A DNA stretch of 64,000 nucleotides. Source: Prochlorococcus sp. AG-347-G22. GTDB taxonomy: Bacteria; Cyanobacteriota; Cyanobacteriia; PCC-6307; Cyanobiaceae. Location: contig QCBK01000001.1 in NCBI GenBank assembly GCA_003281635.1, positions 1 through 64,000 of the forward strand, given 5' to 3'. Below the pieces are notes generated by a model. The model was not told where the DNA came from. It ran no database searches and saw only the letters and a program-made list of their open reading frames with translations. This document shows positions 39,183 through 49,856 of the stretch, piece by piece. The number at the start of each line of letters is the position of its first letter. Position 1 is the stretch's first letter. The position numbers were made by a program, and so were the translations under genes.

Positions 39183-40076
39183 ATGTTTAATTTAAAAAAT
39201 TTCCTAATAAGTTCATCTATTTTATTTTCTATTTTTTCATCACCTGTATTTTCAAATCCCAAAGTTTTAAAAGTTGGAGCAATACCTGATCAAAACCAAG
39301 ATGTTTTGGACAAAAGATTTAATTTATTTTCAAAAGAATTATCCAAACAACTTGATGTAGAAGTTAAATACATTCCTGTTATTAATTATGTTGCCACAGT
39401 AACTGGATTTAGAACTAAAGATTTAGATTTAGTTTGGTTTGGCGGTTTATCAGGAGTTCAAGCAAGGCTACAAACTCCTAATTCTATTGTCTTAGCTCAA
39501 AGAGATATCGATAAGGAATTTAAAAGTGTTTTTATAGTAAACAAAAATTTAAAACTTAACCCAATTTCAAACATTAAAGGACTTAAAAAACTAAAGAATT
39601 TAAGATTTACTTTTGGCTCTGAAAACTCAACTTCTGGAAGATTAATGCCAGAATATTTTTTAAATCAAGCAGGGGTAGAAATTAAAGACTTTAAAGGGAA
39701 AAAAGCAGGTTTTAGTGGGAGTCATGATGCCACTTTAGCTTTAGTTAATAGTGGGGCATTTGATGCTGGAGCTTTAAATAAACAAGTTTGGGAAAACAAT
39801 CTTAACAATAATCCCCAAAGAACAAGTAATTTAGAATTATTCTGGATCACCCCAGAATATGTTGACTATCATTGGATTGCACAAGGGAGTCTTGAAAATA
39901 GATTCGGGGAAGGGTTTACAAACAAACTTAAATCAGTAATTCTAAATTTAGACATAAAGCAAAAATCACATAAACAGATATTAGATATGTTCAATGCCAA
40001 AAGATTTATAAGTGTAGAAGCAGAACAATATAAAAATATAGAGGTCATCGGGAGGAAATTAAATAAAATTAGATGA
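39183..40076 (+). CDS. phnD: phosphonate/phosphite ABC transporter substrate-binding protein
   Basis: Signal peptide; LKVGAIPDQN, FTFGSENSTSGRLMPEYFL, SGSHDATLALV. Confidence 0.85.
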   Translation: MFNLKNFLISSSILFSIFSSPVFSNPKVLKVGAIPDQNQDVLDKRFNLFSKELSKQLDVEVKYIPVINYVATVTGFRTKDLDLVWFGGLSGVQARLQTPNSIVLAQRDIDKEFKSVFIVNKNLKLNPISNIKGLKKLKNLRFTFGSENSTSGRLMPEYFLNQAGVEIKDFKGKKAGFSGSHDATLALVNSGAFDAGALNKQVWENNLNNNPQRTSNLELFWITPEYVDYHWIAQGSLENRFGEGFTNKLKSVILNLDIKQKSHKQILDMFNAKRFISVEAEQYKNIEVIGRKLNKIR

Positions 40077-40813
40077 ATAATACTCTCTTAGAATTAAAAA
40101 ATATATCTTATAAATACAAAAATAATCTGATTCTAAATAAAGTAAATTTAAAAATAAATTCAGGGGACAAAATTGCACTTTTAGGTAAAAGCGGTTCAGG
40201 AAAAACCACACTTATATCAGTTCTTAATGGCACTATCAAGCCAACTGACGGTGAGGTTAAATTATTCAATAAAAGTTTCGAGGAATTAGATAGAAAGCAG
40301 AAAAGTAAGATAACAACTATTTGGCAAGATTTAAGATTAATAGAAGATCTATCTGCAGAACAAAATGTTAATTGTGGATTACTAGCGGAAAACAATTTTT
40401 ATTTCGCTTTTAAAAATTTACTAAATATAAGTTCTTTTAAGAAGGCGCATAAATATATGAAATTATGTAGACTTCATAATTCTATTTATGACAAAAAAAT
40501 CAGAAAACTATCTGGGGGGCAAAAACAAAGGGTGGCTATAGCTAGATCATTAATTCAAGAATCAAATATTTTACTTGCAGATGAGCCTTTTAATAATCTA
40601 GATCCCAAATTGATAACAACAATTAAAAACCTAATGCTAGAAAGTGTTGATAAAAATGATACAAAAAAATCCGCAAAGACGGTATTTGTTGCATTACATC
40701 GATTAGATTTGCTTAACGATTTCGATAAAGTTATTGGAATAAGGGATGGTAAAATTTTTTTCAATATCAAAAGAAATAAATTAAAGAAGATTCATTTAGA
40801 GAAAATATATTAA
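40073..40813 (+). CDS. phnC: phosphonate/phosphite ABC transporter ATP-binding protein
   Basis: [37 protein letters not shown]. Confidence 0.85.
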   Translation: MNNTLLELKNISYKYKNNLILNKVNLKINSGDKIALLGKSGSGKTTLISVLNGTIKPTDGEVKLFNKSFEELDRKQKSKITTIWQDLRLIEDLSAEQNVNCGLLAENNFYFAFKNLLNISSFKKAHKYMKLCRLHNSIYDKKIRKLSGGQKQRVAIARSLIQESNILLADEPFNNLDPKLITTIKNLMLESVDKNDTKKSAKTVFVALHRLDLLNDFDKVIGIRDGKIFFNIKRNKLKKIHLEKIY

Positions 40814-40817
40814 TTAG

Positions 40818-42320
40818 TTGAACAAATTAAAATTAAACCATACCTCATTATCTTTTCTTCCACTTTTGGTATGCATACCTCTAGGGTATCAATTAATAAA
40901 CAATATTCATTTTGGAGGATTTAAATTATTCCAAGAATTCTTAATTTCTGCATTTAATCCCAAGATCGATAATGAAATTATTATTACCGCAATTAAGCGA
41001 TTAAATGAAACTATTTTAATTGGTTTTTTTAGTTGGTTAGTAAGTATTATTTTTGGAGCAATTTTTGGAATAATTTCCTCAAATATTTTTTATAAAATCT
41101 TTAATATTCCAAATTTTTTCAACCACATAATAAGGTTTTGTCTAACAATAATTAGATCTATACACGAAGTGGTTTGGGGAATAATATTAATGCAAATATA
41201 TGGAATAAATTTTTCGATAGGAATAATAGCTATATGTATACCTTATATTGCTGTAAATTCAAAAGTTTTTGCTGAACAATTAGAAACTATTGACTACAAA
41301 AGTTTTGAATCTATAAATCAAATAAATGCACCTAAATTTTCTTCTTTACTAACTTTAATATGGAATCCAATAATAAATACATTTAAAAACTTTGGTTTAT
41401 ATCGATTAGAGTGTGCAATAAGAAGTACTGTGATTTTAGGACTTTTTGGGATTGGAGGAATAGGTACCAGTATTTTTTTATCTTTCCAAACTTTGAATTT
41501 TAGAGAGTTATGGACTTATTTATGGTCCTTAGCGATTTTGATAATTCTTTCTGGATTAATATTCAAAAAAATAAAATTTAATACTACAAATAAAATCCTA
41601 TCTATTTTTTTTATTGCAGTTTTTTTCATAACAATTTTATTTTCTTTTTTATATTTTCTATATTTTATTTTTAATAATAATTTTGAAAATCTTAATTCCG
41701 TTAGTTCTCTATTTAAATCAAGCTCAGATTTAGGATTATTTGATTTCTTAAAACTTATTTTAGAAACAATAAATTTAAGTCTTTTATCAACAGGAATCGC
41801 AATTAGTTTACCTCCATTAGTAATAGGAATTTTTAACAACAATAGTTCTAAAATTTTTATAAAAATTTTTGCATTTTTATTACGCTTAATACCTACACCT
41901 GTAATACTTCTAACTCTATTAACTTTTAATAATCCTTCTTTATCTTTAGCAGCTTTAACATTAGGTCTTCACAACGCTGGGATTACTAGCAAATTACTTT
42001 TTACAAATCTAGATAACCAAGACAAGAGAAATTATATTGCAATGAAATCTCTAGGAATCTCAAAAAAGACTAGTTGGCTTTTAGGTTTATTTTCTCAACA
42101 AGCAAAAAGTTACTTAGCATATTGCGCTTATAGATCTGACATCATTATTAGAGAAACTGCAATTGTTGGGATTATTGGGAGTGTTGGTCTAGGTTGGCAG
42201 TTGCAAGAATCACTTAGTTCCTTCGCATGGCAAGAAGTCACCGTAGTTTTGATAGCTTATAGCTCCATCGCAATAGTTGGCGAATTAATAAATGGTAAAA
42301 TCAAAAATAGTTTAACTTGA
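40818..42320 (+). CDS. phnE: phosphonate/phosphite ABC transporter permease, tandem-fused
   Basis: 500 aa; two PhnE-like halves, each with an IRSxHEVVWG/RLIPTPVI + LGxxxxG... EAA-type region; TTG start. Confidence 0.75.
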   Translation: MNKLKLNHTSLSFLPLLVCIPLGYQLINNIHFGGFKLFQEFLISAFNPKIDNEIIITAIKRLNETILIGFFSWLVSIIFGAIFGIISSNIFYKIFNIPNFFNHIIRFCLTIIRSIHEVVWGIILMQIYGINFSIGIIAICIPYIAVNSKVFAEQLETIDYKSFESINQINAPKFSSLLTLIWNPIINTFKNFGLYRLECAIRSTVILGLFGIGGIGTSIFLSFQTLNFRELWTYLWSLAILIILSGLIFKKIKFNTTNKILSIFFIAVFFITILFSFLYFLYFIFNNNFENLNSVSSLFKSSSDLGLFDFLKLILETINLSLLSTGIAISLPPLVIGIFNNNSSKIFIKIFAFLLRLIPTPVILLTLLTFNNPSLSLAALTLGLHNAGITSKLLFTNLDNQDKRNYIAMKSLGISKKTSWLLGLFSQQAKSYLAYCAYRSDIIIRETAIVGIIGSVGLGWQLQESLSSFAWQEVTVVLIAYSSIAIVGELINGKIKNSLT

Positions 42321-42369
42321 TTTGTGAAAATAATTTGTTAAGTCAAGTAATTATTTTTTTCCGGTTATA

Positions 42370-43014
42370 GTGATTAGTTTACCCAAACAGCTTGTTGTAA
42401 TTGGAGATAGCTCAGTTTATGGATGGGGAGATAATGAGGGTGGTGGATGGTGTGAGAGGCTTAGAAAAGATTGGGGTAATAACCAAAATGGGGCAGTTAT
42501 TTATCAACTTGGCGTTAGGGGAGATGGGATAGAAAAAGTTTCATCTAGATGGGAAAAAGAATGGTCATCTAGAGGAGAAACGAGAAGAAATAAACCTAAA
42601 GCAATCCTACTAAATGTAGGTCTTAACGACACTGCAGCAATTGGTCAGATAAATGGAAGACATCAATTAGATATAGATGGATTTGAATATGGATTAGAGA
42701 GGCTAATTAATGAAATGAACTCTCAAACAAATGTATTTGTTATTGGTTTGACACCAGTTGACGAAAGCAAAATGCCGTTCGCAGGATGTCTATGGTACTC
42801 AAATGATTTTTGTAATTCTTATGAAAGGAGAATGGAGGAAGTATGCCTCAATCAGAATGTCCCATTTCTTCCTACTTTTAGAGAAATGTACTCTGATAAA
42901 AGGAGTAAAAATTGGATTACGCATGATGGGATTCATCTAAATTCCGCAGGTCATTTCTGGCTTTTCCAAAGACTTAAAAGCTGGGAGATTCTTACAAAAT
43001 GGAAGGAATCTTAG
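42370..43014 (+). CDS. SGNH/GDSL-family hydrolase
   Basis: VIGDSSVYGWGD (block I), GLNDTA, HDGIHLNSAGH; GTG start. Confidence 0.85.
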   Translation: MISLPKQLVVIGDSSVYGWGDNEGGGWCERLRKDWGNNQNGAVIYQLGVRGDGIEKVSSRWEKEWSSRGETRRNKPKAILLNVGLNDTAAIGQINGRHQLDIDGFEYGLERLINEMNSQTNVFVIGLTPVDESKMPFAGCLWYSNDFCNSYERRMEEVCLNQNVPFLPTFREMYSDKRSKNWITHDGIHLNSAGHFWLFQRLKSWEILTKWKES

Positions 43015-43030
43015 GTCTTTCCAAATATTA

Positions 43031-43774
43031 TTAATTTAAAAAATATGAATATAAAATAAGAGCAAAGATAGCAAAAAAAGAAGCAATACTTGTCTGAATA
43101 GCATTTACCAATTCATTACTTAATTTATATTTGTTTTGAAATTTAGCACCAATAATACTCTCAGAAAGTGTTGCTAAGAATCCAGAAACTACAACAACTA
43201 TAAAATGATATTTTGTAGAAATAATTGATAGACGAAACATTATAAAAGCCATAAATATTGATCCCAAAACACTAGCTAATGTTCCTTCTATACTTATCCC
43301 TCCTTCAGTTCCCCTCTCCACCTTTTTAAGTGAAGTAATTAAGTATGTGTCTTTACCAAATCTTTTTCCAATTTCGCTACCGAAAGTATCCGCCAACTTT
43401 GCAGCAAAACTTGCAGCAAAACCTACTTTAAACATCACTACATTGGCAGCATTAAATTTGGTCATAATGGCAAGAAATAATCCTGTAGCTGCTGAGCCCC
43501 ATACATTCTCAGGACCCCTTCTCCCGCCTCTTTTTTCAGCAATTCCTTGTGCTTTTTTAAATTTAAAACCTATTTTGGTAACGAGGGATCCAAATATTAA
43601 ATAAATTACAACTGATATCCATCCCTGCCAAGACAAACATCCCCACAAAATTGTGCCTAAGATGCCTGCACTTACCCAACCACTTTTCGTCATCAAAGGA
43701 ATCCTGGAAAATATATAAATCAAAATAAAATTAATGCAAAAACCTATAAAAAATTGATTTCTAATTAAATCCAT
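43031..43774 (-). CDS. DUF92 family membrane protein (TIGR00297; phytyl-phosphate kinase-like)
   Basis: RGGRRGPENVWGSAATGLFLAI, AAKLADTFGSEIGKRFG. Confidence 0.8.
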   Translation of the reverse strand: MDLIRNQFFIGFCINFILIYIFSRIPLMTKSGWVSAGILGTILWGCLSWQGWISVVIYLIFGSLVTKIGFKFKKAQGIAEKRGGRRGPENVWGSAATGLFLAIMTKFNAANVVMFKVGFAASFAAKLADTFGSEIGKRFGKDTYLITSLKKVERGTEGGISIEGTLASVLGSIFMAFIMFRLSIISTKYHFIVVVVSGFLATLSESIIGAKFQNKYKLSNELVNAIQTSIASFFAIFALILYSYFLN

Positions 43775-43780
43775 ATTTAT

Positions 43781-44554
43781 CTAATTCTTTAATTTCAAAT
43801 CAATTCTCCACTGATTTAGAATTGATGATGCGTTAATACTAGCCGTTGAAGTTCTCAATATAGTGTCGGAAAGCTTAACAAAGGTAATATTTTTTTTTTT
43901 AAAAAAATCAATTTCTTTAGCAGACCAACCTCCTTCAGGACCAATTACATTCCAAAAAATACCTCCTTTTTTATTTCCAAATTCTTGTTGTTTTCTTAAC
44001 CATTGATTTAAGTCATATAGTGTTTCTTCTCTAGTTATGGAAATTGAAACTCTTTCTTGATTATCTCTGCTTTTTAGCCATTCAATAATATCCATTCCAT
44101 TTAAAATAGATGGTTTCCATAATCTCTCACTTTGCTCAACAGCTTCATTGATAATTAAATTCCATCTCAAAAGTTTTCTAGAAAAATTTAAATTTTTGTT
44201 TACCTGTCTTTCTGAAAATAATGGTTGTATATAATCAATTCCTATTTCAGTACACATTTTTAAAATATCCTCAAAACCACTTTTTGGTATAACAACAGCT
44301 ATTCCTAATAAGTGAATTTCTTGTTCTTGAAATAAGTAAGGTTTTTTTGATTTAATTATTTCTAAGCAATCATTTTTAACTTTTATAGCTTTCCATAATG
44401 AACCCTCTCCGTTAGCTATAAATATTTTTTTACCATTTTTTATCCTCATTACTTTATTTAAATAATGAGCCTCTTCTTTAGAAAGTTCTAAATTATTGTT
44501 CTTAATATTTTCAATTCTTTCATGGGAAATAATTAATCTTGTTAAGTCTTCCAT
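43781..44554 (-). CDS. rsmE: 16S rRNA (uracil1498-N3)-methyltransferase
   Basis: NEAVEQSERLWKP, IGPEGGWSAKEIDFF, SDTILRTSTASI. Confidence 0.92.
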   Translation of the reverse strand: MEDLTRLIISHERIENIKNNNLELSKEEAHYLNKVMRIKNGKKIFIANGEGSLWKAIKVKNDCLEIIKSKKPYLFQEQEIHLLGIAVVIPKSGFEDILKMCTEIGIDYIQPLFSERQVNKNLNFSRKLLRWNLIINEAVEQSERLWKPSILNGMDIIEWLKSRDNQERVSISITREETLYDLNQWLRKQQEFGNKKGGIFWNVIGPEGGWSAKEIDFFKKKNITFVKLSDTILRTSTASINASSILNQWRIDLKLKN

Positions 44555-44563
44555 CTAAAACAC

Positions 44564-45007
44564 TTAATCTTTGAAAACTAAATCTTCATGTTCTTCAACT
44601 GACCAATCATTATTTTCACCCCCAATAATTAACTCTTCAATTTTTACATAATTATTTGATATCTCATTCAAAGAATTAATTAATATATCTATTGAAATGG
44701 AGTCTGAAGTTCCAAAATCAACCCAACATCTTCCCCAAAGATTTTGATATTCCATAATTCCTAAATTATGCATTAAGGCTGGAAGAGATGCATTTTTTTG
44801 GTCATTATCATAGGACATCCAACTTAGATCGGAACCCTCTTCATGAGTTTGCAAATTTTCAGAATTAAATCCACCTAACCTTCCTAAAACGTACCAACTA
44901 TCAAAAACACCATCTAAATAATTTTTTTCGTCTTGAGTTGGTGATTCTGAAAACCTGATCCATATCCAACAATTAAAAGGATCAACTTCCCTAAAAATAA
45001 TATTCAT
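44564..45007 (-). CDS. DUF3531-family protein
   Basis: REVDPFNCWIWIRF...DSWYVLGRLGGFN...LPALMHNLG...WGRCWVDFGTSD. Confidence 0.75.
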   Translation of the reverse strand: MNIIFREVDPFNCWIWIRFSESPTQDEKNYLDGVFDSWYVLGRLGGFNSENLQTHEEGSDLSWMSYDNDQKNASLPALMHNLGIMEYQNLWGRCWVDFGTSDSISIDILINSLNEISNNYVKIEELIIGGENNDWSVEEHEDLVFKD

Positions 45008-45090
45008 ATTGATTAATATCTTTTTAGATCTACAGCTATTATAAGTAAGTTATTACTAGATTCAAATTCATACCTATAACTTAATTAATA

Positions 45091-45738
45091 ATGCTTGATT
45101 TAAAAGAAATATCTTATCAACCCCAAACTGGTGAAAGAAAAATAATAGACAATTTAAATTTAAAAGTTCATGAAAATGAAATCATTTTAATTTGCGGCAA
45201 TAGTGGTTCTGGGAAAACAACACTACTCGAAATAATAAGCGGATTAACAAATCCGCAAAAGGGGAAAATTACTTGGAAGAATAAAATTTTGTCTTCTAGA
45301 CAAAGAAGATGGTTTTGTGGAGTAGTGTTCCAATTTCCTGAAAGATATTTTATAGGTACTACCATTGGTAAAGAATTAAAAATAGGCCATAAATCTATAA
45401 GAGAAAAAAATATAGAAATAGTTTTAAATAAAGTTGGTTTAAAAAAAATTAATCTGACTCAACCACCAGAACAGCTTAGTGGCGGACAACAAAGGCGGTT
45501 AGCTGTAGCAGTTCAACTACTTAGAAACCCCTCAATTCTTTTACTTGATGAACCAACTGCTGGATTAGACTATTCAATGAGAAATGATGTGAAGAATTTA
45601 ATTCTTGATTTAAAAAATAAAAATACAATTATTATTGTTACTCATGAACCTGCCTTATTTGAGGAAATTCCTTCTAGGATATTATTCTTGGAAAAAGGGA
45701 AAATCAAAAATTTCATGAAAGAAAATCATGCAGGATAG
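45091..45738 (+). CDS. single-gene ABC transporter ATP-binding protein
   Basis: [49 protein letters not shown]. Confidence 0.85.
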   Translation: MLDLKEISYQPQTGERKIIDNLNLKVHENEIILICGNSGSGKTTLLEIISGLTNPQKGKITWKNKILSSRQRRWFCGVVFQFPERYFIGTTIGKELKIGHKSIREKNIEIVLNKVGLKKINLTQPPEQLSGGQQRRLAVAVQLLRNPSILLLDEPTAGLDYSMRNDVKNLILDLKNKNTIIIVTHEPALFEEIPSRILFLEKGKIKNFMKENHAG

Positions 45739-46630
45739 GATAGTACGGGCTACTGCAGCCAATGGAGGGATAAGATTAGTTGCGGTCTTAACAACAGAAT
45801 CTTCTTTAGAAGCAAAAAAAAGACACGGCCTTTCTTATTTAACCACCTGTATCTTAGGCAGAGCATTTAGTGCTTCACTGCTTTTAGCAAGCTCGATGAA
45901 GATAATGCATGGGAGAGTTACTTTAAGAGTTAGATCTGACGGACCTTTAAAAGGATTACTAGTTGATGCTGGTAGAGATGGGAAAGTTAGGGGTTATGTA
46001 GGGAATCCTAATTTAGAATTAGATCTAGTCAAAATGAGCAATAATAAATATTCTTTTGATTTTACAAAAGCTTTAGGTACAGGATATCTAAATGTTTCTA
46101 GAGATAGTGGGTTTGGAGAACCCTTTACAAGCACTGTTGAATTAGTAAATGGAAATATTGCTGAAGACTTAGCTTCATATTTATATCATTCAGAGCAAAC
46201 TCCCTCTGCTGTATTTATTGGAGAAAAAATTCAAAATAAAAGTGTTATTTGTAGTGGTGGATTATTAGCTCAAGTTCTACCTAAAAAAGATACTGACCCT
46301 CTACTTGTCTCACTACTTGAAGAAAGGTGTAAAGAAATTAATTCTTTCAGCCAAGACCTATTTAAGTCAAAAGATAATCTTCTTTCGTTAATTAGAAGTA
46401 TATTTCCCGATATTGACGATAAATCAATCTCTGAAAAAGCTCGTTCCCAAGAAGTGAGTTTTAAATGCAAGTGTTCCAAACAAAGAAGTTTAAATGCGAT
46501 GAAAATGCTTGATAAGAGCGAGTTAGAGGATATTCTCAAGAAAGATGGCAAAGCAGAGTTGGTTTGTGAATTCTGTAAGAATAAATATCTTATAAATTAT
46601 GAAGAAATTAAATCGATGATAGAAAATTAA
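45728..46630 (+). CDS. hslO: Hsp33 redox chaperone
   Basis: [22 protein letters not shown]...CEFCKNKY redox-zinc motif. Confidence 0.95.
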   Translation: MQDRIVRATAANGGIRLVAVLTTESSLEAKKRHGLSYLTTCILGRAFSASLLLASSMKIMHGRVTLRVRSDGPLKGLLVDAGRDGKVRGYVGNPNLELDLVKMSNNKYSFDFTKALGTGYLNVSRDSGFGEPFTSTVELVNGNIAEDLASYLYHSEQTPSAVFIGEKIQNKSVICSGGLLAQVLPKKDTDPLLVSLLEERCKEINSFSQDLFKSKDNLLSLIRSIFPDIDDKSISEKARSQEVSFKCKCSKQRSLNAMKMLDKSELEDILKKDGKAELVCEFCKNKYLINYEEIKSMIEN

Positions 46631-47305
46631 TCATAAAAAAATTACACCTAGCCATAAAATAACCATTGCTGGAATACTTTGAATTTTCTGTATTGGTAAA
46701 GAGTTGTTTGATACTTCCTGAATGAAGGAATTATTTTCAAGCAATCCACCAAATATTAATCCTATCGAGAGGAAGGTAACACTCCAACCCAGAGAACCTA
46801 TAAATTTTTTCCCAGATTTAATTTGAGTATAGGTAAGTATAAGTGTTGAGATAGAGAGTAAAAGTCTATTATTAGAGTCTGGACTGATAAATAACAAAAT
46901 TAAAAATAATAGTCCAACAGATATTTTTATTGAAAGATTATCAAATGAGGGGGCGGTTATTTTTGGCAGACTATACTGACTTGAGTTCTTAGAGTTATTA
47001 TTTAAATTTTTTATCTTAGAAAGCAGTGGGAAATTATTATCGGTAAATTGATTAATTTGTTTTTCTTTTTTTGAGGCACTCACAGCTTCATAGCTTACAT
47101 TTCCTGATTGCCTAGCTTTCAAACTCCCCATGAGTAATTGATCAAAGGAAGATTCTATTTTCGCTTTTAAAATTAAATCTTCTCCAGCCTCTTCAACTTT
47201 AATATCTCTAGCCTTCTGAATATCCTCAAAAGCAGCACCTTCATTTACACCTAAAATTTCATAAGGTGATTTTTCGTTATTGTTTTTACTACTGTTTGAA
47301 TCCAA
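46631..47305 (-). CDS. CPP1-like (chaperone-like protein of POR1) membrane protein
   Basis: J-like N-terminus SPYEILGVNEGAAFEDIQKARD, FDQLLMGSLKARQSG, C-terminal TM segments. Confidence 0.8.
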   Translation of the reverse strand: MDSNSSKNNNEKSPYEILGVNEGAAFEDIQKARDIKVEEAGEDLILKAKIESSFDQLLMGSLKARQSGNVSYEAVSASKKEKQINQFTDNNFPLLSKIKNLNNNSKNSSQYSLPKITAPSFDNLSIKISVGLLFLILLFISPDSNNRLLLSISTLILTYTQIKSGKKFIGSLGWSVTFLSIGLIFGGLLENNSFIQEVSNNSLPIQKIQSIPAMVILWLGVIFL

Positions 47306-47356
47306 AATTTTTTACTAATGTTAACAGATTAGCTAATTTTATAATCCATTAAGACT

Positions 47357-48994
47357 TTATAAAACAATTGGTTCGACTCCACTAACAACGGGAGCCACTT
47401 TTTTTAAAGTTAATTGATTATTGTCTTCAACAAATTGATTTAGATTCCACTCATTTTTGAACAGAATAACTGGCCTATTCCAACAATCTTTAACTATTTT
47501 ACAATTGAATATTCTGCCTATATTTTCAATGGCTGGCCATCCATCAGAAATCCATCTAGCCAATTGATATGGCATTGCTTCAAGATTTGCATCTACACCA
47601 TATTCACTTTTTAATCTGTGAGTGACTACCTCCAACTGCAATTGACCAACAGCTGCGAGTATGGGGTCTCTTTTGCTCTCATCAAAGTCATAAAGAATTT
47701 GAACAGCACCTTCTTCTCGAAGTTCATTAACACCCTTTCTAAAATTTTTAAATGCTGAGGGATTTGGATTTCTTAGCCAGCTGAATATTTCAGGACTAAA
47801 GGATGGTATGCCCTCATATTCCAAATGAGCACCAGTATAAAGAGTATCTCCAATAGAAAACATACCTGGATTATTTAAACCAATCACATCTCCAGGATAT
47901 GCATCATCAACTACTTCTCTATCTTGCCCAAATATTTTTTGTGGTCTTGATAATCTGATTGTTTTCCCAGTTCTGGAATGTTTAACTGACATATCCTTTT
48001 CAAATTTGCCACTACAAACTCTTATAAAAGCAACCCTATCTCTGTGCTTTGGATCCATATTTGCCTGAAGCTTAAAAACAAACCCACTAAATTCATCACT
48101 TGCAGGTTCAATATCCCCTTTATTACTATTTCTTGAAGTTGGTTTTTGTGCCATTTTTAAAAAACTATCTAAAAATGGTCTTACACCAAAATTAGTCATG
48201 GCAGATCCAAAGAAAACTGGGGTTAAAGAGCCATTAAAAACTTTTTCTTTTTCAAATTTCGATCCTGCCTCATCAAGAACCTCCAATTCTTCAAGTGAGT
48301 TTTCGAGTAAATCTCTCTCTACATATTTTGATAACTCTTTATCTTCAAGACTTAATCTTTTCTCATTCGATTGTTTTCCTCTCACGGCTTTATCAAATAA
48401 AATCACCTCTCTCGAAAATCTATCAATAACCCCTCTAAATTCCTCGCCACTCCCAATTGGCCAGTTAATAGGTAAAGTATTTAACCCAAGTTCTGATTCA
48501 ATTTCATCAAGTAAAGAAAATGGCTCTCTTCCAGGTCTATCCATTTTATTTATGAAAGTAAATATTGGTATTTTTCGCATCTTGCAAACTTCAAACAATT
48601 TTCTAGTTTGAGGTTCTAGTCCTTTAGCCGCATCTTCCAACATAACTGCATTATCAGCAGCAGCTAATGTTCTATAAGTATCTTCAGAGAAATCTTGGTG
48701 TCCTGGAGTATCTAATAGATTGACTACTGATCTTTCATATTCAAATTGCAATACAGTTGATGTAATAGAAATTCCTCTTTGTTTCTCAAGTTCCATCCAG
48801 TCTGAGGTAGCTTTTCTCTGATTACCCCTAGCTTTTACTGCTCCTGCCTGTTGAATGGCACCTCCATACAAAAGAAGTTTCTCAGTAAGAGTTGTTTTCC
48901 CAGCATCTGGATGTGAAATAATAGCAAAATTTCTTCTTTTATTTACCGCATCCAGTATTTCTTGATTATTTAGAATTTTAGTATCTAAGCTCAT
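47357..48994 (-). CDS. prfC: peptide chain release factor 3
   Basis: [44 protein letters not shown]. Confidence 0.96.
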   Translation of the reverse strand: MSLDTKILNNQEILDAVNKRRNFAIISHPDAGKTTLTEKLLLYGGAIQQAGAVKARGNQRKATSDWMELEKQRGISITSTVLQFEYERSVVNLLDTPGHQDFSEDTYRTLAAADNAVMLEDAAKGLEPQTRKLFEVCKMRKIPIFTFINKMDRPGREPFSLLDEIESELGLNTLPINWPIGSGEEFRGVIDRFSREVILFDKAVRGKQSNEKRLSLEDKELSKYVERDLLENSLEELEVLDEAGSKFEKEKVFNGSLTPVFFGSAMTNFGVRPFLDSFLKMAQKPTSRNSNKGDIEPASDEFSGFVFKLQANMDPKHRDRVAFIRVCSGKFEKDMSVKHSRTGKTIRLSRPQKIFGQDREVVDDAYPGDVIGLNNPGMFSIGDTLYTGAHLEYEGIPSFSPEIFSWLRNPNPSAFKNFRKGVNELREEGAVQILYDFDESKRDPILAAVGQLQLEVVTHRLKSEYGVDANLEAMPYQLARWISDGWPAIENIGRIFNCKIVKDCWNRPVILFKNEWNLNQFVEDNNQLTLKKVAPVVSGVEPIVL

Positions 48995-49025
48995 TTATAT
49001 AATATAAGCGTCTTTCAATCAGTTC

Positions 49026-49721
49026 TTAAACATTACCATAGACTATTAAATAATTATCACCTTCTTCAAACACATCTAAAGAGGATAGATCATTCTCTAA
49101 AGTGAAATTTTTTAACTCTTTAAAAGTATAAGAAGCTCTTAAGGATGCATAATAATCATTTGTTAAAATCTCATTATATTTTTTTGAACATTGTGCTTTG
49201 AGTTCTAAAGCAGAATTCTCATCTAATGGCCTTTTTAAATCCTTATGAAAATTTACAGTGATACTACTAGACAAACTTCTTATGGTGTTGAAAAAATCTT
49301 CAATATTAGTAATGTGATGAATCAAACTGTTGCTTACAAGCAAACTAATTCTTTTTTTAAGAAAGAAATTATTTGATTTAATTTCTTTGATGTCAGAACA
49401 AATGTAGCGCAAATTTTTTAATTTTTTTTGATTAGTAGAAATACTTTTATTATATTCTGCTCTCAAAATCATCTCTTTAGAACCATCTATTCCAACTACT
49501 TCAGTATCAGGCCATTTTATTGCTAACTTCTCCGAAATATTTCCTGGGCCGCATCCTAAATCAACTATTAAATCTTTTTCACCTAAAGAAATATTTTTTC
49601 TCAAAAGATAATAATTTATTTGATTTATTAGATTAACTTCCCCTTCTGAAAAATCAGCTTCGTCATAAGAAATGACCTGCTCTTTTTCTACCATTAATTC
49701 AGGTTCAGGGATTCTTTCCAT
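49026..49721 (-). CDS. class I SAM-dependent methyltransferase
   Basis: LIVDLGCGPGNISEKLA, VVGIDGSKEMI. Confidence 0.85.
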   Translation of the reverse strand: MERIPEPELMVEKEQVISYDEADFSEGEVNLINQINYYLLRKNISLGEKDLIVDLGCGPGNISEKLAIKWPDTEVVGIDGSKEMILRAEYNKSISTNQKKLKNLRYICSDIKEIKSNNFFLKKRISLLVSNSLIHHITNIEDFFNTIRSLSSSITVNFHKDLKRPLDENSALELKAQCSKKYNEILTNDYYASLRASYTFKELKNFTLENDLSSLDVFEEGDNYLIVYGNV

Positions 49722-49856
49722 ATCCTTTCTTGAAACAAAGATTTCATATTAAACATAATTCTACACAAACCGTTAAATAGTGGTAAGAATGGTTGCAGAC
49801 GCCACAGGTAGAGTTATTCTTCCAGTACGGGTTATTTACATACGTTTTTTTTTATC

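Noticed and set aside
48198-48611. 137-aa + strand ORF
   Set aside because: Lies fully antisense inside prfC; Ser-rich mirror-frame artifact.
49750-49856. Possible cobalamin riboswitch upstream of nrdJ (GGTTGCAGACGCCACAGGTAGAG)
   Set aside because: Lacks the B12-box and overall cobalamin riboswitch architecture; only a short resemblance.
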